NCBI GenBank assembly: GCA_904502135.1
Contig: CAJGDE010000063.1
Location: forward strand, 1 to 11,937
Source: Kiritimatiellia bacterium
GTDB lineage: Bacteria > Verrucomicrobiota > Kiritimatiellia > RFP12 > UBA1067
Length of the DNA: 11,937 nt
Direction of reading: 5' to 3'
A model generated the notes under the pieces. It saw only the letters and a list, made by a program, of their open reading frames with translations, did not search any database and was not told where the DNA came from. The position numbers were made by a program, and so were the translations under genes. Below are positions 1 through 6,425 of this stretch, piece by piece (positions within the stretch are counted from its first letter, which is position 1; each line of letters starts with the position of its first letter).

Positions 1-90
1 ATTTTTACCTCGCTATCTCGTTACAGTTGTAATTCTCTTTAATTTCCAACTCTCAGTTTTCAAAGATCATTGTCCGCTTTGGGCGAACGA
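1..90 (-). promoter_or_regulatory. 5' leader of a minus-strand gene starting just left of the window
   Basis: Reading the minus strand from about base 90 to base 1 I find no sustained ORF. The last bases read GCGAGG-TAAAAAT, so a GAGG Shine-Dalgarno match sits at 11-8. The same GCGAGG or GAGG string stands 6-9 nt before the ATG of two operon genes here (1994 and 2869). A start codon is therefore expected at or just beyond base 1; A2-T1 could be its first two bases. An imperfect inverted pair TGTCC/GGACA (71-75 and 91-95) overlaps the upstream end. The leader role is inferred and the gene itself is not visible. Confidence 0.4.
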
Positions 91-96
91 GGACAT

Positions 97-105
97 AGTA
101 TATCA
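97..105 (-). promoter_or_regulatory. Extended -10 promoter abutting the thrC terminator
   Basis: The minus strand reads TGATATACT from 105 to 97, an extended -10 (TG-N-TATACT, 5 of 6 to TATAAT). It begins directly after the T-run of the terminator hairpin, giving a back-to-back terminator-promoter. No convincing -35 is visible where one would fall, inside the hairpin. It would start transcription near base 90, toward the gene lying off the left edge. Confidence 0.45.
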
Positions 106-137
106 AAAAACCCCTCGCTCGCGCAAGGGGGTTTTTT
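105..137 (-). terminator. Rho-independent terminator of the fabD-thrC operon
   Basis: AAAAAACCCC (105-114) is perfectly complementary to GGGGTTTTTT (128-137), giving a 10-bp stem with a 13-nt loop. A/T runs on both flanks make it potentially bidirectional. On the minus strand it lies 22 nt beyond the thrC stop codon and is the natural end of the operon. It could also stop plus-strand transcription arriving from the left. Confidence 0.88.
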
Positions 138-159
138 AAAATTTTTTTATGGGATGACT

Positions 160-1560
160 TTATCGCCGAAAAACTTCTCGTATCGCATTATCTATGTCGC
201 AAACGTCGACAACTTTAGTCTGGACTATCGGCAGAGTTTCCAGGTCTTTGAAACTCTTCGGAGGATTGTCCAAAACGTCTGCGCTGAACGCACGAAGGCA
301 TGTTTCCGGGAACTTGTAGGGCGTTGCTGTCGCGGCGACAACTGTCTGAACCCCCTCTTTAGGATACCCCAGCTTGCGCGCAACAAACGTCGCTACAGCC
401 GTGTGAGGATCGAGAATATATCCGCACTCATCCTTGACTCTGCGCATTTCTGCTTCAGTCTCTTCAGGCGAGGCAACTTCTCCTTCGAAATCGGCGAAAA
501 GTCTCGCCTTCGCTTCGTCGTTCAGTTCATAACGGCCTTTGTCGGCGAAATCGCGCATCAACCGCTCAGTTTCCGCGCTCGCCTTTTCAGGGTCGACTGT
601 TCCGCCATTAAGGAGCCACAAAAGGCGCTCGACGTTCGACGACTTTCTGATATCCATCGATGGCGAATTCGTGACGGTAAAGTTCTCGCCGGGATCATAA
701 ACGCCTGTTTTAACGAAACGGGCGAGAACATCGTTCACGTTCGAGGCGACCACGAACTTGCGGATTTTCGCACCAAGCTTTTTCGCATAATATGCCGCAA
801 GAATGTTGCCGAAATTTCCGGAAGGCACCACGACATCAAATTCCGCGCCGATGCGCGAAGAAGCAAGAATGTAATACGCGATCTGCGGCACGAGGCGGCC
901 GGTATTTATCGAGTTCGCGCTCGAGAGCGTAACGCCGCACGCTGCGGCCTCGTCATTCATCGCCTTGTCGGCGAATATGCGCTTCACCGCTGCCTGCGCA
1001 TCATCGAAGTTTCCGCGTATGGCGATGGCGTGAACATTGGCGTCGGCCGGCGTCGTCATTTGAAGGCGCTGTATTCTTGATGTCCCGACATTAGGATAAA
1101 GTACTACAACCTCTGTGCCTTCTACGCCAGCAAAACCCTGCATCGCCGCAGAGCCTGTATCCCCGCTTGTCGCAGTCAACACAAGAACGCGCTTCCCGTT
1201 GGCCGCATACTTCATGAATACCGGGAGCATCGAAAGCGCAACGTCCTTGAAAGCGCCCGTCTTACCGTGAAAAAGTTCCAGAATTTTCATGCCGCACACA
1301 TCGACAAGCGGAATGGGATCTTCTTCCGGGAACCTTGAAAGAAGCCTGTCGGCAGCATCAGTTCTCACAGACTGCGGCAAATCGTCAAAAATCTTCGACA
1401 TGATGAATTCCTCTGCCTCGCGCAGAGTCTGGCAGTTTACGGCTTCACCCGATACATCTTCAAGAAGAGGAACATACAGCCCTCCGTCGGGCGCAAGACC
1501 TTGAAATACGGTTTCCGCGCTCGTCGCCGCAAGCGCCTTACGTGTAGATACAAACTTCAT
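160..1560 (-). CDS. thrC: Threonine synthase
   Basis: This 466-residue PLP enzyme of fold type II converts O-phospho-L-homoserine to L-threonine, the last step of threonine synthesis, in the cytoplasm. The N-terminus (residues 3-30, with STRK and PDGGLYVP) is typical of the family. GAFKD at 102-106 supplies the PLP lysine K105. ATSGDTGSA at 130-138 and PSGNFGN at 246-252 form the phosphate and cofactor pockets. PSMDIRKSSNVERLLW near 300-315 marks the longer bacterial/yeast-type subgroup, and the length fits. The ATG is secure: it overlaps the upstream ACT gene's TGA as ATGA, and AGGAG lies 7 nt before it inside that gene, indicating translational coupling. It is the last gene before the terminator at 105-137. 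Confidence 0.96.
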   Translation of the reverse strand: MKFVSTRKALAATSAETVFQGLAPDGGLYVPLLEDVSGEAVNCQTLREAEEFIMSKIFDDLPQSVRTDAADRLLSRFPEEDPIPLVDVCGMKILELFHGKTGAFKDVALSMLPVFMKYAANGKRVLVLTATSGDTGSAAMQGFAGVEGTEVVVLYPNVGTSRIQRLQMTTPADANVHAIAIRGNFDDAQAAVKRIFADKAMNDEAAACGVTLSSANSINTGRLVPQIAYYILASSRIGAEFDVVVPSGNFGNILAAYYAKKLGAKIRKFVVASNVNDVLARFVKTGVYDPGENFTVTNSPSMDIRKSSNVERLLWLLNGGTVDPEKASAETERLMRDFADKGRYELNDEAKARLFADFEGEVASPEETEAEMRRVKDECGYILDPHTAVATFVARKLGYPKEGVQTVVAATATPYKFPETCLRAFSADVLDNPPKSFKDLETLPIVQTKVVDVCDIDNAIREVFRR

Positions 1561-1994
1561 TTAATCTCCTTTGAAACGGCATCTTCCCCAAGCGTCACGA
1601 GACCTGCCTGAGCAAGAGCCTCTTCTGCCTTGGCATTATCGGCAAAGCGAAAAACGAGAACGGCTTTTTCGCCCCTGTGAAAAGCAAACGCATAACTGTA
1701 CTCGACATTAGTGCCGGCGGCATCGACGACTTTCATCACTTCAGCCATCCCACCCGGCTTATCGCCAACGCACACCGCTATCACTTCACGGACATTTACG
1801 ACATTGCCTTTTTCGGAAAGAACCTTTTTCGCTTTTTCGTGATCGTCTACAATCATCCGCACAATGCCGAAATCGCTCGTATCGGCCAACGAGAGAGCAG
1901 CGATATTTATATTGGCTTCAGCCAACGCCCCGCATATTGCAGAAAGTTGACCTGGCTTATTCTGCAGAAGAATAGAAATCTGATTGATTTTCAT
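1557..1994 (-). CDS. Tandem ACT-domain protein
   Basis: This 145-residue protein consists of two ACT domains and nothing else. The first covers about residues 3-67, with NKPGQLSAICGALAEANINI as its ligand-loop and helix signature. The second covers about 71-140 and repeats the pattern from DKPGGMAEVMKVVDAAGTNV. ACT domains bind small effectors, usually amino acids, at dimer interfaces, and stand-alone tandem versions are regulators without a catalytic domain. Its 4-nt ATGA overlap with thrC and its position directly upstream suggest a sensor for threonine or another aspartate-family amino acid; that role is inference. A GAGG site 6 nt before the ATG supports the start. The gap from the preceding gene is 23 nt. 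Confidence 0.9.
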   Translation of the reverse strand: MKINQISILLQNKPGQLSAICGALAEANINIAALSLADTSDFGIVRMIVDDHEKAKKVLSEKGNVVNVREVIAVCVGDKPGGMAEVMKVVDAAGTNVEYSYAFAFHRGEKAVLVFRFADNAKAEEALAQAGLVTLGEDAVSKEIK

Positions 1995-2017
1995 TTAATG
2001 CCTCGATAGTTCGGTTG

Positions 2018-2869
2018 TCAGGGAAGAGACCATTCGGAAAAATCCTGCTGTGAAGGTTTAACGCTCGCCGGGACAGGCGGCTTAACCTGCTTTTTCTCCG
2101 GCACCTTTTCTTCTTCGGCCTCTTCGGTAAAATAATCTACCGCGTCGGTATCTTTGAGGATCACATCCTGTTTGGGCGGCGGCGCTTTTTTGGGGGCGTA
2201 TAGCTCGGGATAGTGCTTGCGCCTATATGCCTCAAGCTCCGCCTCGCGTCTCAGCTCCTTTTCTTTCGCCGCCTTTTCACGTTCTGCCGCCAAGAGAGCT
2301 TTCAGCCTCATCGTCTCAAGCTCCTCTTTCAGTTTCGCGGTTTTCCGCGATTCCTCGACGCGCAAACGCTGCGCTTCCGCTTTCGCCTGAGCCTCTTTCT
2401 CAAGGGCATCCTGCTTGATTTTTTCAAGAGCGACTTTTTCGGCCGCCGCCTTCTGCTCATCTTGGCGGACTTGAGAAATCTGCCTTTGCATCTCCTCAAG
2501 TTTCGCGTTAAGCGCCATCAATGCAGAATTATCCTGAGCGGGCGGCTGCACAACGACAGGAGCTGTCGGCGCCGGTCTTTCGCGATCGCGCATGACATAC
2601 TCTAAAATCTTGTCGTTAAGCTGCTGATTGCGGTTCGACATTCCGATAAGGAGCGTGACGAAAACAGCAATCACAGAGCCCGTCAATATCAGGAAGAACG
2701 CTCCAAGAGATATGATGCGCTTGCGGGCTTTAGCCTGCTCCGCATCAATATACTGCTGAAACGCCTTCAGGACGGGAAAATCGTCCATTCCCGAATCTTG
2801 ACCGTAAATGCTTACAGCCGATGAAGGAACATTGCCCCCGATACCAGAAATCTGCGATTGATCATTCAT
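2018..2869 (-). CDS. Unknown single-pass membrane protein with a long coiled coil
   Basis: I do not recognise this 283-residue protein. Residues 1-52 are soluble and lack a signal peptide. Residues 53-77 form one hydrophobic segment (ISLGAFFLILTGSVIAVFVT), flanked on the N-side by KARKR, so by the positive-inside rule the N-terminus should be cytoplasmic and the rest outside. A Pro/Val-rich stretch (98-111) leads into a Lys/Glu/Ala-rich heptad-like helix (about 112-217), then YPELYAPKKAPPP and an acidic, Pro-rich tail ending in WSLP. The layout resembles tether or scaffold proteins of the envelope, but no catalytic motif is visible. It lies 13 nt after fabG and 23 nt before the ACT gene, with a GCGAGG site before its ATG, so it is co-transcribed with metabolic genes without an obvious functional link. 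Confidence 0.82.
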   Translation of the reverse strand: MNDQSQISGIGGNVPSSAVSIYGQDSGMDDFPVLKAFQQYIDAEQAKARKRIISLGAFFLILTGSVIAVFVTLLIGMSNRNQQLNDKILEYVMRDRERPAPTAPVVVQPPAQDNSALMALNAKLEEMQRQISQVRQDEQKAAAEKVALEKIKQDALEKEAQAKAEAQRLRVEESRKTAKLKEELETMRLKALLAAEREKAAKEKELRREAELEAYRRKHYPELYAPKKAPPPKQDVILKDTDAVDYFTEEAEEEKVPEKKQVKPPVPASVKPSQQDFSEWSLP

Positions 2870-2882
2870 AGCCGACCTCGCT

Positions 2883-3647
2883 TTAGCCTATCATACCTCC
2901 ATTGACGGAAATAATCTGACCGGTAATGTAAGAAGCGCTGTCTGAAGAGAGGAATGCGACGCATTCCGCAATGTCCGAAGCCGTGCCGAAGCGCTTAAGC
3001 GGAATCGTATCCATATAAGCTTTCTTGACATCTTCAGGCAGAACATCCGTCATTTTCGACTGAATAAAACCGGGCGCCACCGCATTGCAGCGGATGGCTC
3101 TCGAGCCGAGCTCTTTAGACGTTGTTTTCGTAAGTGCGATAACGCCGCCCTTCGAAGCCGTGTAGTTGGCCTGCCCGGCATTACCCATAATGCCCACGAC
3201 GGACGCGATATTGATAATCGCGCCGCCCGAGGGATTTCCATCGGCCGATTTGTTTTTCATCATCGGGCGCGAGACGGCTCTTGTGAAGAGGAACGTGCCC
3301 TTGAGATTTACATCTATGACCTGATCCCAATCCTCGTCGCTCATGCGCATCAAAAGACCGTCTTTCGTGATACCGGCGTTATTCACCATGATATCTACGC
3401 GGCCAAGCTTTTCAATAACCTCTTTAACGCAAGCGTCGACTTCTGCGGAAACGGCGACATTGACACCAAGGGCAATCGCCTTGACGCCCTTCTCTTCAAT
3501 CGCCTTTACCGTCTCTTCGCACCATTCGGCTTTAAGGTCGACTACGGCCACATCGGCTCCGTCTGAAGCAAGCTTCTTGGCAATCTCCGCTCCAATGCCG
3601 CGGGCAGCACCGGTTACGATAGCGACTTTTCCATTCAACTTTGACAT
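2883..3647 (-). CDS. fabG: 3-oxoacyl-[acyl-carrier-protein] reductase
   Basis: This 254-residue short-chain dehydrogenase performs the first reduction of each type II fatty acid elongation cycle (3-oxoacyl-ACP to 3-hydroxyacyl-ACP). The nucleotide-binding TGAARGIG is at 12-19 and NNAG at 89-92. The catalytic tetrad is N114, S149, Y162 and K166, in the family context ANYTASKGG. The C-terminus ITGQIISVNGGM is characteristic of FabG. Residue D37, ending the second beta strand (VVDLK), is often linked to NAD(H) preference in SDRs, while R16 favours NADPH, so cofactor choice is uncertain. AAGGAG lies 7 nt before the ATG. The gene follows fabD by 21 nt, which supports FabG over a generic SDR. No acpP follows, unlike many fab clusters. 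Confidence 0.94.
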   Translation of the reverse strand: MSKLNGKVAIVTGAARGIGAEIAKKLASDGADVAVVDLKAEWCEETVKAIEEKGVKAIALGVNVAVSAEVDACVKEVIEKLGRVDIMVNNAGITKDGLLMRMSDEDWDQVIDVNLKGTFLFTRAVSRPMMKNKSADGNPSGGAIINIASVVGIMGNAGQANYTASKGGVIALTKTTSKELGSRAIRCNAVAPGFIQSKMTDVLPEDVKKAYMDTIPLKRFGTASDIAECVAFLSSDSASYITGQIISVNGGMIG

Positions 3648-3668
3648 AGCAACTCCTTTTTTAAGCGA

Positions 3669-4592
3669 TCAGTTAAGCTGAGATGCAGTCGCTTCGAGCG
3701 ACGGCAGATCCGCGACATTGAGCGTCGCAAGCGCAGGGTCGATTTTCTTGATGAGGCCGGAAAGAACTTTCCCAGGGCCAAACTCTACAAACGTATCTAC
3801 GCCGAGAGCTTTCGCCTCTTCAATATCGGCGGCCCAATTGGTCGTGCCCGTGACCTGCTCAAGCATCATCGCCTTGATCTCACCGGGATCTGACGAATGG
3901 GGTTTGGCGGTAATGTTCGAGAGCACCGGAATCTTCGGCGCGTTGAACGTAACCGTATCAAGAACCGCCGCCAGTTTCTCACGCGCGGGAGCCATATACT
4001 TTGAATGGAACGCACCCGCCGTAGCCAAAGGAAGCGCGCGCTTGATTCCGAGTTCCTTGGCTATGACGGAAGCGGAGGCGATTTCTTCCTTAGAGCCTGA
4101 AAGAACCTGCTGCGCGGCTGAATTTATGTTGGCTACAGTGCAGAGCGATTTTGCACAAAGTTCGGAAAGCTGCTCGGCGCTCGCCCCCACAATCGCAATC
4201 ATGCCCGAGGGCACCAGTTCGCAGGCCTCCTGCATGAATCTGCCGCGAGCTTCAAGAACTTTGAGCGTCGACTCAAAATCAAGAACGCCAGCTGCAGCGA
4301 GCGCTCCCCATTCGCCGAGAGAAAGACCCGCCGCCGCAGAAAATTCAACGCCCGTCTTTTTCTTAAGCGCCGTATAAGCCGCCCAGGATGTTACAAATAT
4401 CGCAGGCTGGCAGATATTGGACTTCGTAAGCTCCTCAGCAGGACCTTCAAAGCAAACCTTTTTCAAGTCAAAACCAAGCACATCGTTGGCCTTGTCGAAG
4501 AAGGTCGCGATTTCAGGATCCGCCTCGGCGAAATCCTTACCCATGCCAGGAATTTGCGCCCCTTGGCCGGCGAATATACAACACTTGCTCAT
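3669..4592 (-). CDS. fabD: Malonyl-CoA:ACP transacylase
   Basis: This 307-residue enzyme transfers malonyl groups from CoA to acyl carrier protein, supplying the extender unit for type II fatty acid synthesis. The N-terminal oxyanion loop GQGAQ is at 9-13. The nucleophile elbow GLSLGE is at 89-94 with catalytic S91; Leu replaces the His of the textbook GHSLGE, a variant I recall from plant and PVC-type FabD proteins. The carboxylate-binding Arg lies in RGRFMQEA (about 116-123), the catalytic His is H196 in AFHSKYM, and VEFGPGKVLSGL at 269-280 is the usual C-terminal motif. Length is normal. It heads the operon. No Shine-Dalgarno precedes the ATG; instead an extended -10 ends 7 nt upstream, predicting a leaderless transcript. 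Confidence 0.95.
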   Translation of the reverse strand: MSKCCIFAGQGAQIPGMGKDFAEADPEIATFFDKANDVLGFDLKKVCFEGPAEELTKSNICQPAIFVTSWAAYTALKKKTGVEFSAAAGLSLGEWGALAAAGVLDFESTLKVLEARGRFMQEACELVPSGMIAIVGASAEQLSELCAKSLCTVANINSAAQQVLSGSKEEIASASVIAKELGIKRALPLATAGAFHSKYMAPAREKLAAVLDTVTFNAPKIPVLSNITAKPHSSDPGEIKAMMLEQVTGTTNWAADIEEAKALGVDTFVEFGPGKVLSGLIKKIDPALATLNVADLPSLEATASQLN

Positions 4593-4599
4593 AAACTTA

Positions 4600-4608
4600 A
4601 TTATACCA
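4600..4608 (-). promoter_or_regulatory. Extended -10 promoter of the fabD operon
   Basis: The minus strand reads TGGTATAAT from 4608 to 4600, a perfect TATAAT with an upstream TG. It fills much of the 26-nt gap between the aminotransferase stop and the fabD ATG. Seven nt separate it from the ATG, so transcription should start within about one base of the start codon. No TTGACA-like -35 is visible in the overlapping end of the aminotransferase gene. Confidence 0.72.
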
Positions 4609-4618
4609 TATTTGATTG

Positions 4619-5893
4619 TTAACGAAGCTCGGTGATAGCCGCCGCCACGTTGGCGAACAGGTCAGCGAGACGGTTTTTGGGAATTGTTGAAAACGCAAGA
4701 CGTATCAGCCCCGAAAGAACGATAGTACCCGTAGAATACTTCTCAATAAGTCTCTTTCGCACATCTTCGGCTTCTACGCCTTTAGGCTTTACGCACATGA
4801 AATACCCGGAATTGAAAGGCATCACCTCAAAGGCCTGGGCATATTCAGGGTGAGAAGCGAGAATAGAACGAATCTCGTCATAACGCGATTTAAGAACATC
4901 GTACTTCTGCTTCTTCTGCTCAAGATAAGCCTCTTCATCCTCATAAGCCTTAAGAGCCATCGCCTGGCCGATGGAGCTTACGTTGGAAATCGCACTTCTG
5001 ACATTGCCGGCCGCCTTCGCCTCAAGAGCCTTAAGCTGCTCGTCATTCGCGCCCTTAAAGGCAAATGTCATAAATCCGACGCGAAGACCCCAGACATAAT
5101 CCTCTTTCGTTGTTCCGTCAAGTTTAATCGCAAGGACGTTCTCTGAAAGATCAGCAAATTCTGCAAAAAGCGACTCCCCGTGAACGCCGTCTTCGTAAAC
5201 GAGCCCGAAATAAGCGTCATCAAGAACCACAACTATCTTCTTGCCCGCGTCAGCGGCTTCTTTGACGGCTTCAACAATCATGAGCGCGTCCTCATTCGTA
5301 GCCGTATAGCCGGTCGGGTTGTTCGGAAAATTCAAGATGAGAATCTTCTTGGCGCCTTCTGAAAGAAGAGCCTCTTTCATTGAACTTACGTCAAAGTGTC
5401 CGTCCGAGAAAGTGTTGAAAAGCTGAAGCTTTGAACCCACCGCCTCCTCAAAGATAAGAGCGTAGTTATCCCAAAAAAGATCGGGCGCTACAACGGTATC
5501 TTCGCTGTCGGCGAAAAGTTCAGCCGTAACGCGAAGGCCATGCGTAAGAGCGTTTGTAACAACGGGACTCGAAAATTTCTTATCTGCAAGCGAAGGATTT
5601 TTCTTCACCTGCATTTCTTTCCAGCGCGCACGCAAGGCGGGATTTCCGAAACTGCCGGCATAAAGGAACGCTTTGCTGTCGAGCGTTGTCGTGTCGGCGA
5701 AACATTTCATAACCAAAGGAGAGCCATCCTCTTCAAACGCCATTCCTATTGTCGCGTTTATGTCACAGAGCTTCGCTTCTGCGCCCTGTCCGAGGATCCC
5801 ACCATAGGGAAAATACATTCTTTTGCCTGCTTTGGACAAGAAATCCGCAGCAAAACCGAGATTTTCGTTAAGTTTTAAAGCTAATTCGTTCAT
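4619..5893 (-). CDS. PLP-dependent aminotransferase, fold type I (class I/II)
   Basis: This 424-residue cytoplasmic transaminase has the fold-type-I landmarks in order. NFPNNPTGY at 188-196 contacts the cofactor. VVVLDDAYFGL at 221-231 supplies the Asp that binds the pyridine nitrogen and the Tyr that binds the phenolate. TTK at 261-263 gives the Schiff-base lysine K263, followed by G269-L-R271-V-G273, the canonical K-x5-G-x-R-x-G spacing. IRLAFSTI at 397-404 contains R398, equivalent to the substrate carboxylate arginine. The amino donor and acceptor cannot be read from sequence. An aspartate or aromatic aminotransferase-like role is plausible next to threonine and methionine genes, but unproven. 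No Shine-Dalgarno is seen; an extended -10 lies 11 nt before the ATG. It is probably its own unit, with read-through into fabD possible. Confidence 0.9.
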   Translation of the reverse strand: MNELALKLNENLGFAADFLSKAGKRMYFPYGGILGQGAEAKLCDINATIGMAFEEDGSPLVMKCFADTTTLDSKAFLYAGSFGNPALRARWKEMQVKKNPSLADKKFSSPVVTNALTHGLRVTAELFADSEDTVVAPDLFWDNYALIFEEAVGSKLQLFNTFSDGHFDVSSMKEALLSEGAKKILILNFPNNPTGYTATNEDALMIVEAVKEAADAGKKIVVVLDDAYFGLVYEDGVHGESLFAEFADLSENVLAIKLDGTTKEDYVWGLRVGFMTFAFKGANDEQLKALEAKAAGNVRSAISNVSSIGQAMALKAYEDEEAYLEQKKQKYDVLKSRYDEIRSILASHPEYAQAFEVMPFNSGYFMCVKPKGVEAEDVRKRLIEKYSTGTIVLSGLIRLAFSTIPKNRLADLFANVAAAITELR

Positions 5894-5904
5894 AGTGAAA
5901 ATAC

Positions 5905-5913
5905 ATTATACCA
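5905..5913 (-). promoter_or_regulatory. Extended -10 promoter of the aminotransferase gene
   Basis: The minus strand reads TGGTATAAT from 5913 to 5905, identical to the fabD element. Eleven nt separate it from the ATG at 5893, predicting a 5' UTR of only about 4 nt. It is divergent from the tRNA promoter, and the two -10 elements lie 15 nt apart, so the two start sites probably compete for or share polymerase. Confidence 0.72.
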
Positions 5914-5928
5914 AAATTCTGAAAATTA

Positions 5929-5937
5929 TGATATAAT
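5929..5937 (+). promoter_or_regulatory. Extended -10 promoter of tRNA-Thr and ridA
   Basis: TGATATAAT at 5929-5937 is an extended consensus -10. Its end lies 10 nt before the first base of the tRNA, a normal distance for a stable-RNA promoter with a short 5' trailer removed by RNase P. The upstream bases are A/T-rich, but no TTGACA is evident. ridA has no separate promoter that I can see, so this element probably drives both. Confidence 0.7.
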
Positions 5938-5947
5938 ATGCGCAAAC

Positions 5948-6025
5948 GCCGGGTTGGCACAGTGGCGACTGCGCCTCATTTGTAATGAGGAATTACCAGG
6001 GGTTCGAGTCCCTTACCCGGCTCCA
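5948..6025 (+). tRNA. tRNA-Thr (anticodon UGU)
   Basis: The acceptor arms GCCGGGT (5948-5954) and ACCCGGC (6015-6021) pair perfectly, followed by discriminator T and an encoded CCA (6023-6025). The anticodon stem CCTCA/TGAGG (5974-5978 and 5986-5990) closes the loop TTTGTAA, placing TGT at 5981-5983, which reads ACA threonine codons. The T-arm at 5998-6014 has loop TTCGAGT with a five-pair stem including one G-U. The D-arm contains the conserved GG but has only three clean pairs. The first two acceptor pairs, G1-C72 and C2-G71, agree with known threonine identity elements. A T-run follows CCA, and ridA begins 22 nt downstream. Confidence 0.95.
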
Positions 6026-6047
6026 TTTTTTTATACGGAGAAAACCG

Positions 6048-6425
6048 ATGAGTGAGATTATCTCGACCGACAAGGCTCCCGCTGCTCTTGGCCCATACAG
6101 CCAGGCAATCAAATTAGACTCCCTTCTTTTCTGTTCAGGTCAAATTCCGATCAATCCTGCTACTGGCGCTATTGAAGCTGTAACGATCGAAGAGCAGACG
6201 CGTCAAGTGATTTCCAATCTTGAAAATGTCCTCAAAGCCGCAGGATTAACACTTTCCAATGTGGTGAAAACCACAGTGTTCATCAAGGACATGAACGATT
6301 TCGCTTCTCTAAATAGCGTTTATGCCGAAATGTTCGGCGAAACAAAGCCGGCCCGCAGCTGTGTTGAAGTTGCCCGTCTGCCAAAGGATGTAAAAGTCGA
6401 AATCGAAGCTATTGCCGCGCTCTGA
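6048..6425 (+). CDS. ridA: RidA family 2-iminobutanoate/2-iminopropanoate deaminase
   Basis: This 125-residue YjgF/YER057c/UK114-family protein hydrolyses reactive enamine/imine intermediates released by PLP enzymes such as threonine/serine dehydratase, protecting other PLP enzymes from 2-aminoacrylate. GPYSQA at 15-20 carries Tyr17. PARSCVEVARLP at 101-112 carries the substrate-carboxylate Arg103 and Cys105. EIEAIA at 118-123 supplies the conserved Glu. Archetypal RidA proteins are trimers with active sites between subunits. I start it at 6048 because CGGAG precedes that ATG by 8 nt and the protein then matches the family start; the longer in-frame extension runs back through the tRNA and is not real. 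Its last 17 nt overlap the convergent metXW gene. Confidence 0.95.
   Translation: MSEIISTDKAPAALGPYSQAIKLDSLLFCSGQIPINPATGAIEAVTIEEQTRQVISNLENVLKAAGLTLSNVVKTTVFIKDMNDFASLNSVYAEMFGETKPARSCVEVARLPKDVKVEIEAIAAL

Noticed and set aside
2..139. Open frame entering from the left edge on the plus strand
   Set aside because: It runs through the terminator hairpin and its translation looks like noise; the minus-strand promoter/leader explanation fits better.
70..1080. 336-codon plus-strand open frame
   Set aside because: It lies antisense to thrC, starts before the terminator, has no family resemblance and arises because thrC codon use leaves the opposite frame open.
4293..4310. FabD active-site GLSLGE as an inactivating change
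   Set aside because: The nucleophile Ser91, the Arg near 116 and His196 are intact, and Leu in place of the first His is a variant I recall in functional plant and PVC-type enzymes.
6026..6032. T-run after the tRNA as a terminator
   Set aside because: No dedicated hairpin precedes it other than the tRNA itself, and ridA lacks another promoter, so read-through is more likely.
5985..6047. Longer N-terminus for RidA
   Set aside because: The extension is encoded by the tRNA sequence and lacks an SD; ATG 6048 has GGAG and matches the family start.
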